From JAFGPF01 sp964500415 (GTDB lineage Bacteria > Chloroflexota > Dehalococcoidia > Dehalococcoidales > RBG-16-60-22): 51,536 bases of DNA. Below, piece after piece: positions 6,129 through 13,985 of this stretch; position 1 is the first letter of the stretch, and each line of letters begins with the position of its first letter. Location: positions 1-51,536 of the forward strand of contig CAZCOB010000012.1 of assembly GCA_964500415.1 (NCBI GenBank). The letters run 5' to 3'. The notes below the pieces were generated by a model. That model was not told the origin of the DNA and made no database searches. It was given only the letters and a program-made list of their open reading frames with translations. Position numbers and translations under genes: made by a program.

Positions 6129-8483
6129 TTACGGACAGTCAGCGAAAGGAATATTAGCGGCTGCCTTCGCCAGTTTCGGTTGGGCTTTCCCGATGGGAAC
6201 AGGGCTATCAATCGGTATCTTGTCGCCGCTATTGTTGTAACGGTCAAGCGTTCTTGCCAGAGACCGGATGGCTTTGACATCGCTGCCGCTAAGGATAGTC
6301 TGGATATCCGCTAACGATACCGGTATAGGAGCGCCATTGGGCAGTCCGGTGTTGAGGATTGCCGCTACAGCCTGGAAAGCAGCTCTCTCTTTAGCCTGGC
6401 ACAGTCGGGTGCGTTTGGTGCGGTCGGAGTTTCTCGCTTTGTTAGCCCAGAGTATACCCATGAGATCCTCGACGTTGGTAATGTCCCGCCAGCCTATATT
6501 AATGTCGCTTCCAAGATGTTCGGTAAAGATATATGTAGTGAAGTCCAGACGGTTCTTCCAGAAGCCGGGGGTACGCGTAGCCTCACCACAGGGTGACACT
6601 ATCACTTCGATAGCAGCATCGTCGGAGACCGGGCCTACCACATTACAGAACTGGTCCTTACCCTGGGCGGTAGCCGTATTCGTAGTATCCGCCTTGGGGC
6701 AGGTGGTGTAGACGAATTCCTTGGAATCGCCGTTATTGGCTAAACCGAATGGCCCAAATCTCTTGCCATTGGTGTCAGTCACTATGACGCCCATCACCGC
6801 ACTATCGCCAGTGTTGGTCACCACAATCTTCCAGGAAGCCTTCGACTTGCAGTCAGGGCAGCCACAATCGGGCTTGTAGTCACCGCGGCCACCCTTATTC
6901 CAGTTATTCCAGAAATTGTGGTCGCCGTCACCGCAGCCGCAATCAGATTTACAGACGCTGCAGGTCTCCAAGTCGGAGTAAACACCATCGCCATCACAGT
7001 CAACCGTCTTCTCTATGGATATCCCGGCATTAGGGACGATAAACTCAACCGTGGCATCGTCATAGACCGGGCCTACCTGATTACCGTACTGGTCCAAACC
7101 CTGGGCGGCAGCGGTATTAGTAGTAGTCACCGTAGGGCAGGTGAAATAGTCAAATGTTACGGAATCATCAGGGTTAGGTAAATCGAAGGGCCCAAATGTC
7201 TTGCCGTTGGTGTCGGTAACGGTGATGTTCATCACCGCGCCGTCGCCAGCGTTGGTCACGACAATCATCCAGGAAGCCTTCGGCTTGCAGTCAGGGCAGC
7301 CACAATCGACCTTGCCGTCGCCGCAGCCACCCTGGTTCCAGTTATTCCAGAAATTATGGTCGCCGTCACCGCAGTCACCGCAGCCATCCTGATTCCAGTT
7401 GTTCCAGAAATTATGGTCGCCGTCACCGCAGCCATCCTGATTCCAGTTGTTCCAGAAATTATGGTCGCCGTCACCGCAGCCATCCTGATTCCAGTTATTC
7501 CAGAAATTGTGGTCACCGTCATGGCAGCCACAATAAGGGTTGCCGGCAGAGCAGGTCTCTAAGTTGGAGTAAACACCATCGCCATCACAGTCAACCGTCT
7601 TCTCTATGGTGATAAGGGGGTACTCATTTGGTATTTGGCACCAGAGACCGGCATCCCGTGTCATGTCTTCGTAGGGCAAGGGCGGCACATCTTCTGTGAA
7701 GGGGTACACCACAAACTCATCCGTCATTCCTGTCATCATGTCAGCGTCGGAGTCTATGTCGTCAGCGCCCTGGTCCTTGTCGGTGAAGAAACAGCCCTCT
7801 GGCGCCACGAACTCGACATAGTACATTCCGGGGGCCGCCACCGTGAAACTGTAGTAGCCGGCAGTATCGGTCGCGGTGGTCGCCACCAGGTATTCCTGGT
7901 TGTCGTAAAGGTTGACTTCAACGTTGGCCAGACCCACTTCACCGTCATCCTGGATGCCGTCTTTGTCGGTATCTATCCAGACAAAGTCGCCGATGATGGC
8001 CTGCTCTCCGCAGAACTTGGGTACGTTGCGTACGGTATAGTGGTTTCCCGCAACATCATCGTAGTCAAGCTGAAATTGCCAGCCATCCCTCTCGTCCGAT
8101 TTGTTGGTCATGTCCCATTCAATGCTGAAGTCGTTCGTACCCCAGGCACCATCAGGACCCGCCGGAATATCGCCTACATCGACAACTCCACCTATAATCT
8201 TCGCGTTGAAGGGAACATAGGTGAGAGTGGCGATTACGTTGTAGGCATCCCCCGGGCCATAGTTCACAAAATGAACATCAGTCCAGATAGTGATTATTCC
8301 CTCCGGGTCCCCTTCCCAATAGGGGTCAGTGTGCGTGGATGCCCGGTATTCGTCAGGGCATATCTCGGCGGGTGTGGAAGCGGCAGCCTTAGGCGCCGAC
8401 GGTAAACCACCAACTGCTGCCAGCAACATAGTTAGCGCCAGCAGGGTTGAAAGTACCAGTTTCATACTAATTACTTTCTTCAT
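6129..8483 (-). CDS. Secreted surface protein, SdrD-B and DHNFWNNWN repeats
   Basis: 784 residues. It starts with a signal peptide (basic MKKVISMK, then a Leu/Ala-rich core). Residues about 40-160 form a beta-rich domain of DUF11/conserved-repeat type. Residues about 164-255 (IGDFVWIDTDKDGIQDDGE) are an SdrD B-like, calcium-binding-type domain. Two modules beginning IEKTVDCDGDGVYS follow, each with a Cys-rich insert. The inserts hold four tandem copies, then one copy, of a 16-residue unit with core GDHNFWNNWNQ. Each module ends in a DUF11-like domain with CGCPDCK. The C-terminal domain begins TRTPGFWKNR, a motif seen in other large surface proteins. No C-terminal anchor is evident. ATG 8483 is preceded by AAAGGAGGT. 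A cell-envelope or extracellular role is likely; the exact function is unknown. Confidence 0.8.
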   Translation of the reverse strand: MKKVISMKLVLSTLLALTMLLAAVGGLPSAPKAAASTPAEICPDEYRASTHTDPYWEGDPEGIITIWTDVHFVNYGPGDAYNVIATLTYVPFNAKIIGGVVDVGDIPAGPDGAWGTNDFSIEWDMTNKSDERDGWQFQLDYDDVAGNHYTVRNVPKFCGEQAIIGDFVWIDTDKDGIQDDGEVGLANVEVNLYDNQEYLVATTATDTAGYYSFTVAAPGMYYVEFVAPEGCFFTDKDQGADDIDSDADMMTGMTDEFVVYPFTEDVPPLPYEDMTRDAGLWCQIPNEYPLITIEKTVDCDGDGVYSNLETCSAGNPYCGCHDGDHNFWNNWNQDGCGDGDHNFWNNWNQDGCGDGDHNFWNNWNQDGCGDCGDGDHNFWNNWNQGGCGDGKVDCGCPDCKPKASWMIVVTNAGDGAVMNITVTDTNGKTFGPFDLPNPDDSVTFDYFTCPTVTTTNTAAAQGLDQYGNQVGPVYDDATVEFIVPNAGISIEKTVDCDGDGVYSDLETCSVCKSDCGCGDGDHNFWNNWNKGGRGDYKPDCGCPDCKSKASWKIVVTNTGDSAVMGVIVTDTNGKRFGPFGLANNGDSKEFVYTTCPKADTTNTATAQGKDQFCNVVGPVSDDAAIEVIVSPCGEATRTPGFWKNRLDFTTYIFTEHLGSDINIGWRDITNVEDLMGILWANKARNSDRTKRTRLCQAKERAAFQAVAAILNTGLPNGAPIPVSLADIQTILSGSDVKAIRSLARTLDRYNNSGDKIPIDSPVPIGKAQPKLAKAAANIPFADCP
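6883..7521 (-). repeat. 48-bp coding tandem repeats (4 + 1 copies)
   Basis: Units at 7321-7368, 7378-7425, 7426-7473 and 7474-7521, with a 9-bp insert between the first two, and a more distant copy at 6883-6930. Each encodes 16 residues around DHNFWNNWN with flanking Gly/Cys/Asp. Near-identity of the adjacent copies at DNA level points to recent expansion by slippage or unequal recombination. Confidence 0.9.
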
Positions 8484-8632
8484 TGTTAACCTCCTTTGAA
8501 TTTTATTCTTTGTATATTGCCGTGGTCAGTGTCTTTAGTAATTTCTACCTCCTTTAGATTGATTATTCTTCTATTGTTATAGTTATTATTTTCAATAATT
8601 CGTACCTCCTTTACGCATATTGCGATGGGTTT
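8484..8632 (-). promoter_or_regulatory. Leader with three Shine-Dalgarno sequences
   Basis: The AT-rich 5' leader of the secreted repeat protein contains AAAGGAGGT three times on the minus strand (near 8616, 8557 and 8497). Only the last precedes the real ATG. The first is followed at a normal distance by TTG and a 10-codon frame ending TAA. The second has no ordinary start codon nearby. Leader-peptide control or decayed small genes are both possible. Confidence 0.4.
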
Positions 8633-8785
8633 TCAGTCCGCGTCCTCCCAAATGTGACTCGCCAAGCTGTACCAAGCCAGCTCCCAGTGCCTGCCTTCGT
8701 GGGTTCTTACTCCGCTTCTCAGAGTCGAGATGCCTGTTTCCCTCAGGGTTTCAATGGCCAGTCTGTCAAGTAGTCTAACTGACAA
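8633..8785 (-). CDS. Possible small protein after the RiPP precursor
   Basis: A 50-codon frame from TTG 8785 to TGA 8633, in the same frame as the precursor stop and 21 bp past it. GGAGG lies about 13 nt upstream, a long spacing. The predicted product is protein-like: a helical, arginine-rich first half and an aromatic end with HWELAWYSLASHIWEDAD. I do not recognise it. It might be an accessory or immunity-type small protein, or chance; codon content favours coding only weakly. Confidence 0.35.
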   Translation of the reverse strand: MSVRLLDRLAIETLRETGISTLRSGVRTHEGRHWELAWYSLASHIWEDAD

Positions 8786-8806
8786 CTCTTTTAACCGGCC
8801 TCCGCC

Positions 8807-9052
8807 CTAGCCTGAACAGGGCGGACATGTTCGCCCGTACGCCTGTGCCTGATCTACTGGGCACACGCTGCCGGCAGTTACGGCAAAAAGCGCACCGATG
8901 TCAATGGTTTCTGTCACCATTTCAGGTTCTTCGTAAGGTTCTTTCATGCTACTACCTTCTTTCTTGGCGGTCAGTATCTGACCGCCGGCGATAGGCATGC
9001 CGATATCAATGGTATCAGCTAGCATTTTGGGTTTTTCACAAGGCTCTTTCAT
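8807..9052 (-). CDS. RiPP-like precursor, tandem duplicated and fused
   Basis: 81 codons built of two homologous precursor units in one frame. Unit 1 (residues 1-35) starts MKEPCEKPKM and contains TIDIGMPIAGG. Unit 2 (residues 36-81) starts MKEPYEEPEM, contains TIDIGALFAV and ends in a core with three cysteines, the last two as TCPPCSG. The junction residues KKEGSS are the translated ribosome-binding spacer of unit 2, so unit 1 has lost its own stop. Unit 2 keeps its ATG (8945-8947) and could also be started internally. The YxxP motif followed by IDI resembles leaders read by PqqD-type recognition elements. The ATG overlaps the radical SAM stop (ATGA), so the two are translationally coupled. 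The product is predicted to be modified by the upstream enzymes. Confidence 0.75.
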   Translation of the reverse strand: MKEPCEKPKMLADTIDIGMPIAGGQILTAKKEGSSMKEPYEEPEMVTETIDIGALFAVTAGSVCPVDQAQAYGRTCPPCSG

Positions 9053-10089
9053 GCTACCACCCCCTTTCGTTTGAGGAGCTCTGATTTGAGGGCAGCATAG
9101 CGGCAGGCGCTGGGAGCTGGCTTGGTCAGCTCACCCGTTTCGGAAAAGGCTACCCCCATACATCTCCGACAATATTTTGCTAGGTTACATTCCTTACAAA
9201 CTGACAGGTCCTGCCAGGTTATTGAGCGTAGATAGGTCAACTCGGGGCTGGGATTGGTTCGCCAGATTTCGGCAAAGCTTGTTTCTCTGAGATTGCCAAC
9301 CTTCATGGGCATCAGCAGACAGGGGAAAACGTCACCCGTCGGCGAAATAGAGCAGGTCCCCTGACCGGCTTTGCAGACTCCTTTTTCTTTCGGGCCGACA
9401 ACGTCTTCTCTGGCCTTCTCATGGTCAAAATAGCAACACAGCTCGGTAAAATCAGCTTCATACTGGTAGGGAGCCAGAGAACCGCTTCTGGTGGGCACGA
9501 ACTCATGTCCGAAACGGTGATATACCCCGAGTTTTTGTGCCAGGCTCTTTATCGCTTCGACTTCGTGAATATTTGAATCCATAAGAAGAGTCTGGAGCGA
9601 CACTAATATTCCCAGACTCTTGAGCAGTTCAACAGCCCGTATCGTAGCGACTAATGAACCATGCCTCCCAGTGATACCGTCGTGCGTATCCGGGGTTGCC
9701 CCATGCAGGCTTAAGCCTACCGAGGCCGGTTCCAGCCTCTTTATTTCCCGGGCAATGTCAGGAGTAATCAGTGTTCCATTGGTGAGTAATATCGTGATGA
9801 AACCTCGCTCCCTGGCATAGAAAGCGATGTCAAAGAAGTCTCGCCGGATCAGTGGCTCTCCGCCGGTAAGCATGAGATACATGGTGCCCGCCTCTGCCAG
9901 CTGGTCAAGAATATTCTTTATTTCGGAGAACGATAACTCGTCCCCAGCAGGCACATCTACATAGCAGTGCTTGCAGGCTAGGTTACAGCGATGGGTTACT
10001 TCCAGGCTTACCTGAATGGGTACGAGGCAATTGGCGGCCCTATCCATGACGCCCTGGAGCAGGGGACGTAATAAAGTTTCAGACATCAT
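9049..10089 (-). CDS. Radical SAM/SPASM peptide maturase
   Basis: 346 residues. An N-terminal radical SAM domain carries CNLACKHC (C35, C39, C42) for the 4Fe-4S cluster that cleaves SAM, and the GGEP motif (LTGGEPLIRRD). The C-terminal SPASM region has CKAGQGTCSISPTGDVFPC and CKECNLAKYCRRC plus a final cysteine, ligands for auxiliary clusters. Relatives act on ribosomally made peptides (thioether, C-C bond or epimerisation chemistry); which one applies here cannot be told. It lies between PqqD (12-bp gap) and the precursor (4-bp overlap), so the precursor is the expected substrate. Confidence 0.9.
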   Translation of the reverse strand: MMSETLLRPLLQGVMDRAANCLVPIQVSLEVTHRCNLACKHCYVDVPAGDELSFSEIKNILDQLAEAGTMYLMLTGGEPLIRRDFFDIAFYARERGFITILLTNGTLITPDIAREIKRLEPASVGLSLHGATPDTHDGITGRHGSLVATIRAVELLKSLGILVSLQTLLMDSNIHEVEAIKSLAQKLGVYHRFGHEFVPTRSGSLAPYQYEADFTELCCYFDHEKAREDVVGPKEKGVCKAGQGTCSISPTGDVFPCLLMPMKVGNLRETSFAEIWRTNPSPELTYLRSITWQDLSVCKECNLAKYCRRCMGVAFSETGELTKPAPSACRYAALKSELLKRKGVVA

Positions 10090-10101
10090 AACCTCCTACA
10101 C

Positions 10102-10386
10102 TTACCCCGACACGTCTTTCATATTGATGAGTCCCGCGTCGAGAAGCTGTTCGCAGAACTTCTCAACGTCACTCCGTGCCTTTTCTGGCGATACCTCGAA
10201 CTTATTACAGACCTCGGCCACGATGTCTTTGGTCGGCTTGGTACCATCGGCCAAGGCCCATATCAAGCTAGCCGTCTTATTCAAGACACGAACTGTACTA
10301 CTATCCCTTTCCGCTATCACCACCTCGCCAGCAATATCGCGCCAGACAAGGCGCTGTTCTCTAACCGGGTGTACTGTCTCTGTCAT
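10102..10386 (-). CDS. PqqD family peptide-recognition protein
   Basis: 94 residues, the usual size of a stand-alone PqqD/RRE winged-helix protein that binds RiPP leader peptides and delivers them to the maturase. Typical features are the VVIAERDSSTVRVLNKTASLIWAL beta-hairpin/helix segment, then ADGTKPTKDIVAEVCNKFEV and the helix ending LLDAGLI. It sits between the HprK-like kinase and the radical SAM gene in one operon. Confidence 0.88.
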   Translation of the reverse strand: MTETVHPVREQRLVWRDIAGEVVIAERDSSTVRVLNKTASLIWALADGTKPTKDIVAEVCNKFEVSPEKARSDVEKFCEQLLDAGLINMKDVSG

Positions 10387-10401
10387 TACTTCTTCTCCTT
10401 T

Positions 10402-11268
10402 TTAGAGAGATTCGATAGTCTGCCAGAACGAACCGTCAGGTCGAAAACCAAGCTCATACGAAGGCACTTTGACGGCTATCTCGGCGCTCAGGTCGGCTCG
10501 CTCCTGCATAGAATCGTCACCGGGTATTTCAAAAAGCGGGGAGGTATCGAAAATTTGAGCAAGGAGTCTGGTATAGGTCTCCACTTTATTCAACTTTCGG
10601 AGTGAGACCCGCGTATCGTGTCTTAAAAAGAAAATGGAGGAAAGAACACTCGAACTGTTGCATTTACGCGGCGTCCCGCCATCGAAGGGGGTGCCGGCAA
10701 GATTGAACCCCCCGTTACTCCGACCGATAAGTACGGTCTCATCGTTAAGCACCTTCCTTCCGTCAGACAACCCCGCAACGGTCGACTTACCGGAGCCAGA
10801 AGGTCCTGTAAATAGATAACAATTTTTATCGGCTACTATCCCACAGCCGTGTACCAGGTAGGCATCAAGGGCAGCCTTCTTCAGCTTGGAATAGATTCCC
10901 GAGTAGATGCCGCGCATCAGGAGGTTCATAAGCTTATAGTCCACCACTGGCGAAAACAACTCCCTTTCCGTATCAACGCGGAGGGTAGCACTTGGCCAAT
11001 CGATGCGGCACTCCAGCAGCTCCGGCCTAGTTACAAAGCCGTTATCCTCAAGGTGCGATCGCGCATTCGCCAGAAGGCTTTTTACTTCAGTGGGGGTCAG
11101 CTTATTTCTGAGGTTTAACTTAATCCTGAAGTCAGGCTCCCGGGAAACCAGAAAGGGACGGTAACTGGAAAGCATCCTTTCCGTCAATTCCGGGTCCTGG
11201 CATTGAATCTCGATGCAGACACTTCCGAGTTCTATCTTCACTATCCAACTCCGTTTTTGGGTTGCCAC
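10402..11268 (-). CDS. HprK-related kinase (cassette 1)
   Basis: 288 residues. The Walker A motif GPSGSGKST follows LFT near residue 155, then VLNDETVLI, the HprK-type acidic motif. The N-terminal ~130 residues are family-specific and lack the classic HPr kinase/phosphorylase start. In paeninodin-type lasso clusters such HprK-like enzymes phosphorylate the precursor's C-terminal serine. Here it lies upstream of PqqD, radical SAM and a precursor whose penultimate residue is Ser. GTG 11268 is the start. Paralogues are at 18936 and 50597. Confidence 0.8.
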   Translation of the reverse strand: MATQKRSWIVKIELGSVCIEIQCQDPELTERMLSSYRPFLVSREPDFRIKLNLRNKLTPTEVKSLLANARSHLEDNGFVTRPELLECRIDWPSATLRVDTERELFSPVVDYKLMNLLMRGIYSGIYSKLKKAALDAYLVHGCGIVADKNCYLFTGPSGSGKSTVAGLSDGRKVLNDETVLIGRSNGGFNLAGTPFDGGTPRKCNSSSVLSSIFFLRHDTRVSLRKLNKVETYTRLLAQIFDTSPLFEIPGDDSMQERADLSAEIAVKVPSYELGFRPDGSFWQTIESL

Positions 11269-11284
11269 ATTTAATCTCGCATTC

Positions 11285-11860
11285 CTAAAGGAAAATCTGT
11301 ATGGCGATTCTATGCAGTGAGGCGAAAAACTTTTTATAGACTACCCCGTAGTGACGCCGGCGGGAGGTGCGTCCTCCCCTAGCGAGGCAATGTCTTAATA
11401 TTGTCCACAGATGGAACGACGTATAAGAAATACAGGCCAGTGCCAGTTGCAGCCAGCGGCCGGAACCGTGTATCACCCGGAGTGGCCCACCAATGGTCCT
11501 TATAAGAGTGACCCTACCAATAATGCTCTTGGCCCTTATAAGTTTGGCCTGAAGGTTGGCATCGCCCTTTTCCAGAAAGTGATATCTTCCACCGATTTCG
11601 CGTCTCCCGATGGAGCGGTGAATCGTCAGCATCCCGCCCCTTTTGAATACGACAATATCACCGAAGCGTATTTTATCCAGAAACGCCTTTTCCACCAGAA
11701 CCTGATTGCCGCGCCTGATTACAGGATACATGCTGTCAGAGACAACCCTTGCCCAGCACGCCCCGTTTTTCATGAGCAGTTCTTCCCAAAGGTCATTGAG
11801 CACATACGAGGCAATCTTGGGATTTATACCGGTGCTCTTATCATTTAAGGAAACTTGCAT
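11285..11860 (-). CDS. S26 signal-peptidase-like protease (His type)
   Basis: 191 residues from ATG 11860, which has GAGG 8 nt upstream; the frame is open to 11944 without a better site. The nucleophile box is VVSDSMYPVI (SDSM) and the second catalytic residue is His in LTIHRSIG, the S26B Ser-His arrangement of archaeal and ER signal peptidases rather than the bacterial Ser-Lys. There is no N-terminal membrane anchor; a hydrophobic segment (WLQLALACISYTSFHLW) lies near the C-terminus. As first gene of cassette 1, it probably removes the leader or processes the exported peptide. Confidence 0.8.
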   Translation of the reverse strand: MQVSLNDKSTGINPKIASYVLNDLWEELLMKNGACWARVVSDSMYPVIRRGNQVLVEKAFLDKIRFGDIVVFKRGGMLTIHRSIGRREIGGRYHFLEKGDANLQAKLIRAKSIIGRVTLIRTIGGPLRVIHGSGRWLQLALACISYTSFHLWTILRHCLARGGRTSRRRHYGVVYKKFFASLHRIAIQIFL

Positions 11861-12093
11861 ACTTACTGCCTCATGACCCAAATAGGTACATATAAACATT
11901 GGGTTGAAATTGAAAAAGTATAGCGTTCTCGAGTTAAAAAGCAACCTTATGGTTTAGGATCGAGGTAATCCATTCCTTGCTAAAGGTATTTGGATATTCA
12001 TGTACTAACAATTCCCTTTGTAATTAAGACAGATAATTTGGCAAGAGAATCTTACCTGTATGTATCCATTTAACACGGCTCATCGCCGCTTTT

Positions 12094-13230
12094 TCATTTA
12101 CTTACGGGTGAAGCCTGTAAGACTTTGGTTTTCGGACTGCTTGCCCGGCCACCGGTTATTACCGCAGTAATCTTTGGGAATATACTGCTAATAAGTTTAT
12201 ACGCACAAACTGATATAGCGATGATTATTATCGGGATAGCAAAATAGAATAATAACTTGGAAATGTCAGTATTCGGAGTCCAGAACTTTATTATTACTCT
12301 CTGAATAAATCCCATAAAGGGCTCATGAACTGCAAATACAAAGAAGCTACCGCTTCCCAACCACAGGAACAATGCCTTTACTTTTTCATTCACTAAAAGG
12401 AATTTTGATAGGTAAAAAGCAGCAAACACGCCAGTTAAGATTCCCATGCGACGCAGCAACGGGCTGAATGATTGCTCTTGAAAAAGCGTATCAATAGCCA
12501 ATAAAATCAGGCATACTAATAACATTATCTTGCCGTACCTATCAGTTAAAAACGGGGTCTTTCTTTTTATAGCTATTACTGAGCCGGCATAGAAATAGAA
12601 AATGGGGCCATGAGAAGGAATGATAGAAATATCATGTTTAGGCCAGAAATTAAACAAATATATTAGAAATAAAAGACCAAGAAAAACAAGAGGAACCTTC
12701 TTGTGTATTAAATGGAATACGGGCGCAAGCGCAATCAATATCATCAGGTCTCGAATAAAATAAAACTGAAATGCAATTGGGTGGCTGTTTATTCCTATAA
12801 TCAAATCAAAGTATACAAAAACTCCGGACTCTGTGATGTGTGGAATACCCCCTGCAAAATATGTCGATGTAATAGAAAGATTTTGCGCCACAGCTATCAG
12901 CGAAAAATACAATAAATTCCAAAATAAGAATGGTATTAGTAGTGTTCTAAGTCTGGACTTGACCTTTTTAAAATATGTCGCCCTGGACCATTCAAGCTGG
13001 TAAAAAAAGAGGAACCCCGACATAAAGAAAAACAGAGGTACGGCAATATGAGCTAAATCTACGGAAATAAAATCTCTTATGAAATTTGCCCAGAAGCCTG
13101 TGGGGTCCAATGCTGTTTCGGTACCGCCAAAATGAGTAACAGACTCATAGGCATGTATAAATACCACTCCGATAATCATCGGAAAACGTATCAAGTTTAA
13201 CCTTTCTGATGAATCACGGTCTAATTCCAT
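12094..13230 (-). CDS. Acyltransferase 3 family membrane protein
   Basis: 378 residues from ATG 13230 (TAGGAG upstream); the open frame reaches 13314 but would overlap the response regulator. About ten hydrophobic helices. The N-terminal SERLNLIRFPMIIGVVFIHAY carries the family's conserved His, and VPLFFFMSGFLFF is typical of the OafA/WecH/fucose-acetylase group. Members transfer acetyl or other acyl groups to sugars or lipids at the membrane. An exopolysaccharide or surface glycan target is likely given the locus, but unproven. Confidence 0.88.
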   Translation of the reverse strand: MELDRDSSERLNLIRFPMIIGVVFIHAYESVTHFGGTETALDPTGFWANFIRDFISVDLAHIAVPLFFFMSGFLFFYQLEWSRATYFKKVKSRLRTLLIPFLFWNLLYFSLIAVAQNLSITSTYFAGGIPHITESGVFVYFDLIIGINSHPIAFQFYFIRDLMILIALAPVFHLIHKKVPLVFLGLLFLIYLFNFWPKHDISIIPSHGPIFYFYAGSVIAIKRKTPFLTDRYGKIMLLVCLILLAIDTLFQEQSFSPLLRRMGILTGVFAAFYLSKFLLVNEKVKALFLWLGSGSFFVFAVHEPFMGFIQRVIIKFWTPNTDISKLLFYFAIPIIIIAISVCAYKLISSIFPKITAVITGGRASSPKTKVLQASPVSK

Positions 13231-13300
13231 TGTATTACTCCTACACTTCCAAGACGCCGGTGTCTTTGACTCCAAAACCTGATTTATGCCCCCGGTACTA

Positions 13301-13930
13301 TTAAATCTCCACACCGGCTAACTGCCGGCTGGCTTTGGATAATATCAGGGCTAGCTGAACATCGAGTGCCTGCTGGCTAAAACCGAGCGTCGCCATCAGA
13401 CCGGCAGCAGTAGTACCTTCAGAGGCACGACGTAATATGTCAGCTTCAGTGTTGGTCAGTGTATCCCTGTCCTCTTGACTGACGGGCAAGATGTTTTGAA
13501 ATTCGTCCAGGACACGTTCGGCAACAGTTGGCCTGAGTAGCGCGTGACTGATTGGCTTGGCCCCTTCAGCCACTTCTTTAATCGCGTTAACGAGATGTTC
13601 CGGGTCAATATCTCGGGTGATGCAGGCACTGGCTCCACTCTTGATGGCCGCGAAGAGACGCTCGTCATCCTCGTCCTCCAGCATAAGAATCACCTGTATT
13701 TGAAGCAATTTGCGTTTGATACGGCGGGCTATTTCCAGGCCACTCAACCTGCCGAAATTGATATGTAGAATGGCTATATCGGGGGAATTAGCCTTAATAA
13801 AACGCTCGGCTTCCTTATAAACCCCGGTAGCACCGACCACGTCAATATCTTCCTCACCAGTCAGGGCTACGTATATCCCCTCCCTGAAGATAGCTAGGGG
13901 GTCGGCAACATATACAGTAATCTTTGACAA
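13301..13930 (-). CDS. Degenerate NarL-type response regulator
   Basis: 209 residues: a receiver-like N-terminal domain and a LuxR/NarL-like C-terminal region. The phosphorylation site is lost: the usual LLD is ILH (H56 in DIAILHINFG), and the conserved Lys near GASACITRD is Arg. The C-terminal TNTEADILRRASEGTTAAGLMA follows the LuxR HTH outline but is also divergent. It probably works independently of phosphorylation or binds a partner. TTG 13930 is the start, with AAGGA 9 nt upstream. No histidine kinase is nearby. It may control the adjoining surface or RiPP genes. Confidence 0.75.
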   Translation of the reverse strand: MSKITVYVADPLAIFREGIYVALTGEEDIDVVGATGVYKEAERFIKANSPDIAILHINFGRLSGLEIARRIKRKLLQIQVILMLEDEDDERLFAAIKSGASACITRDIDPEHLVNAIKEVAEGAKPISHALLRPTVAERVLDEFQNILPVSQEDRDTLTNTEADILRRASEGTTAAGLMATLGFSQQALDVQLALILSKASRQLAGVEI

Positions 13931-13985
13931 TTATCTTTTTCCTTGCTAAGTTTCGTTAAACCAGGTAGCCGATATCATTGTTATA

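Noticed and set aside
6883..7521. Tandem 48-bp units as a CRISPR array
   Set aside because: The units are contiguous, in frame and encode a protein repeat; there are no unique spacers.
7635..8405. 256-residue plus-strand frame opposite the secreted repeat protein
   Set aside because: It is a shadow of the real minus-strand gene, which has a signal peptide, recognisable domains, ribosome-binding site and terminator.
8633..8806. Possible riboswitch downstream of the RiPP precursor
   Set aside because: The minus strand has several short stems, but it does not match the cores I know (c-di-GMP, cobalamin, SAM, glycine), and most of it is better read as a 50-codon frame.
12060..12100. CGGC-TCATC-GCCG followed by CTTTTT as a plus-strand terminator
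   Set aside because: The stem is only 4-5 bp and no plus-strand gene precedes it; on the minus strand there is no T-tract.
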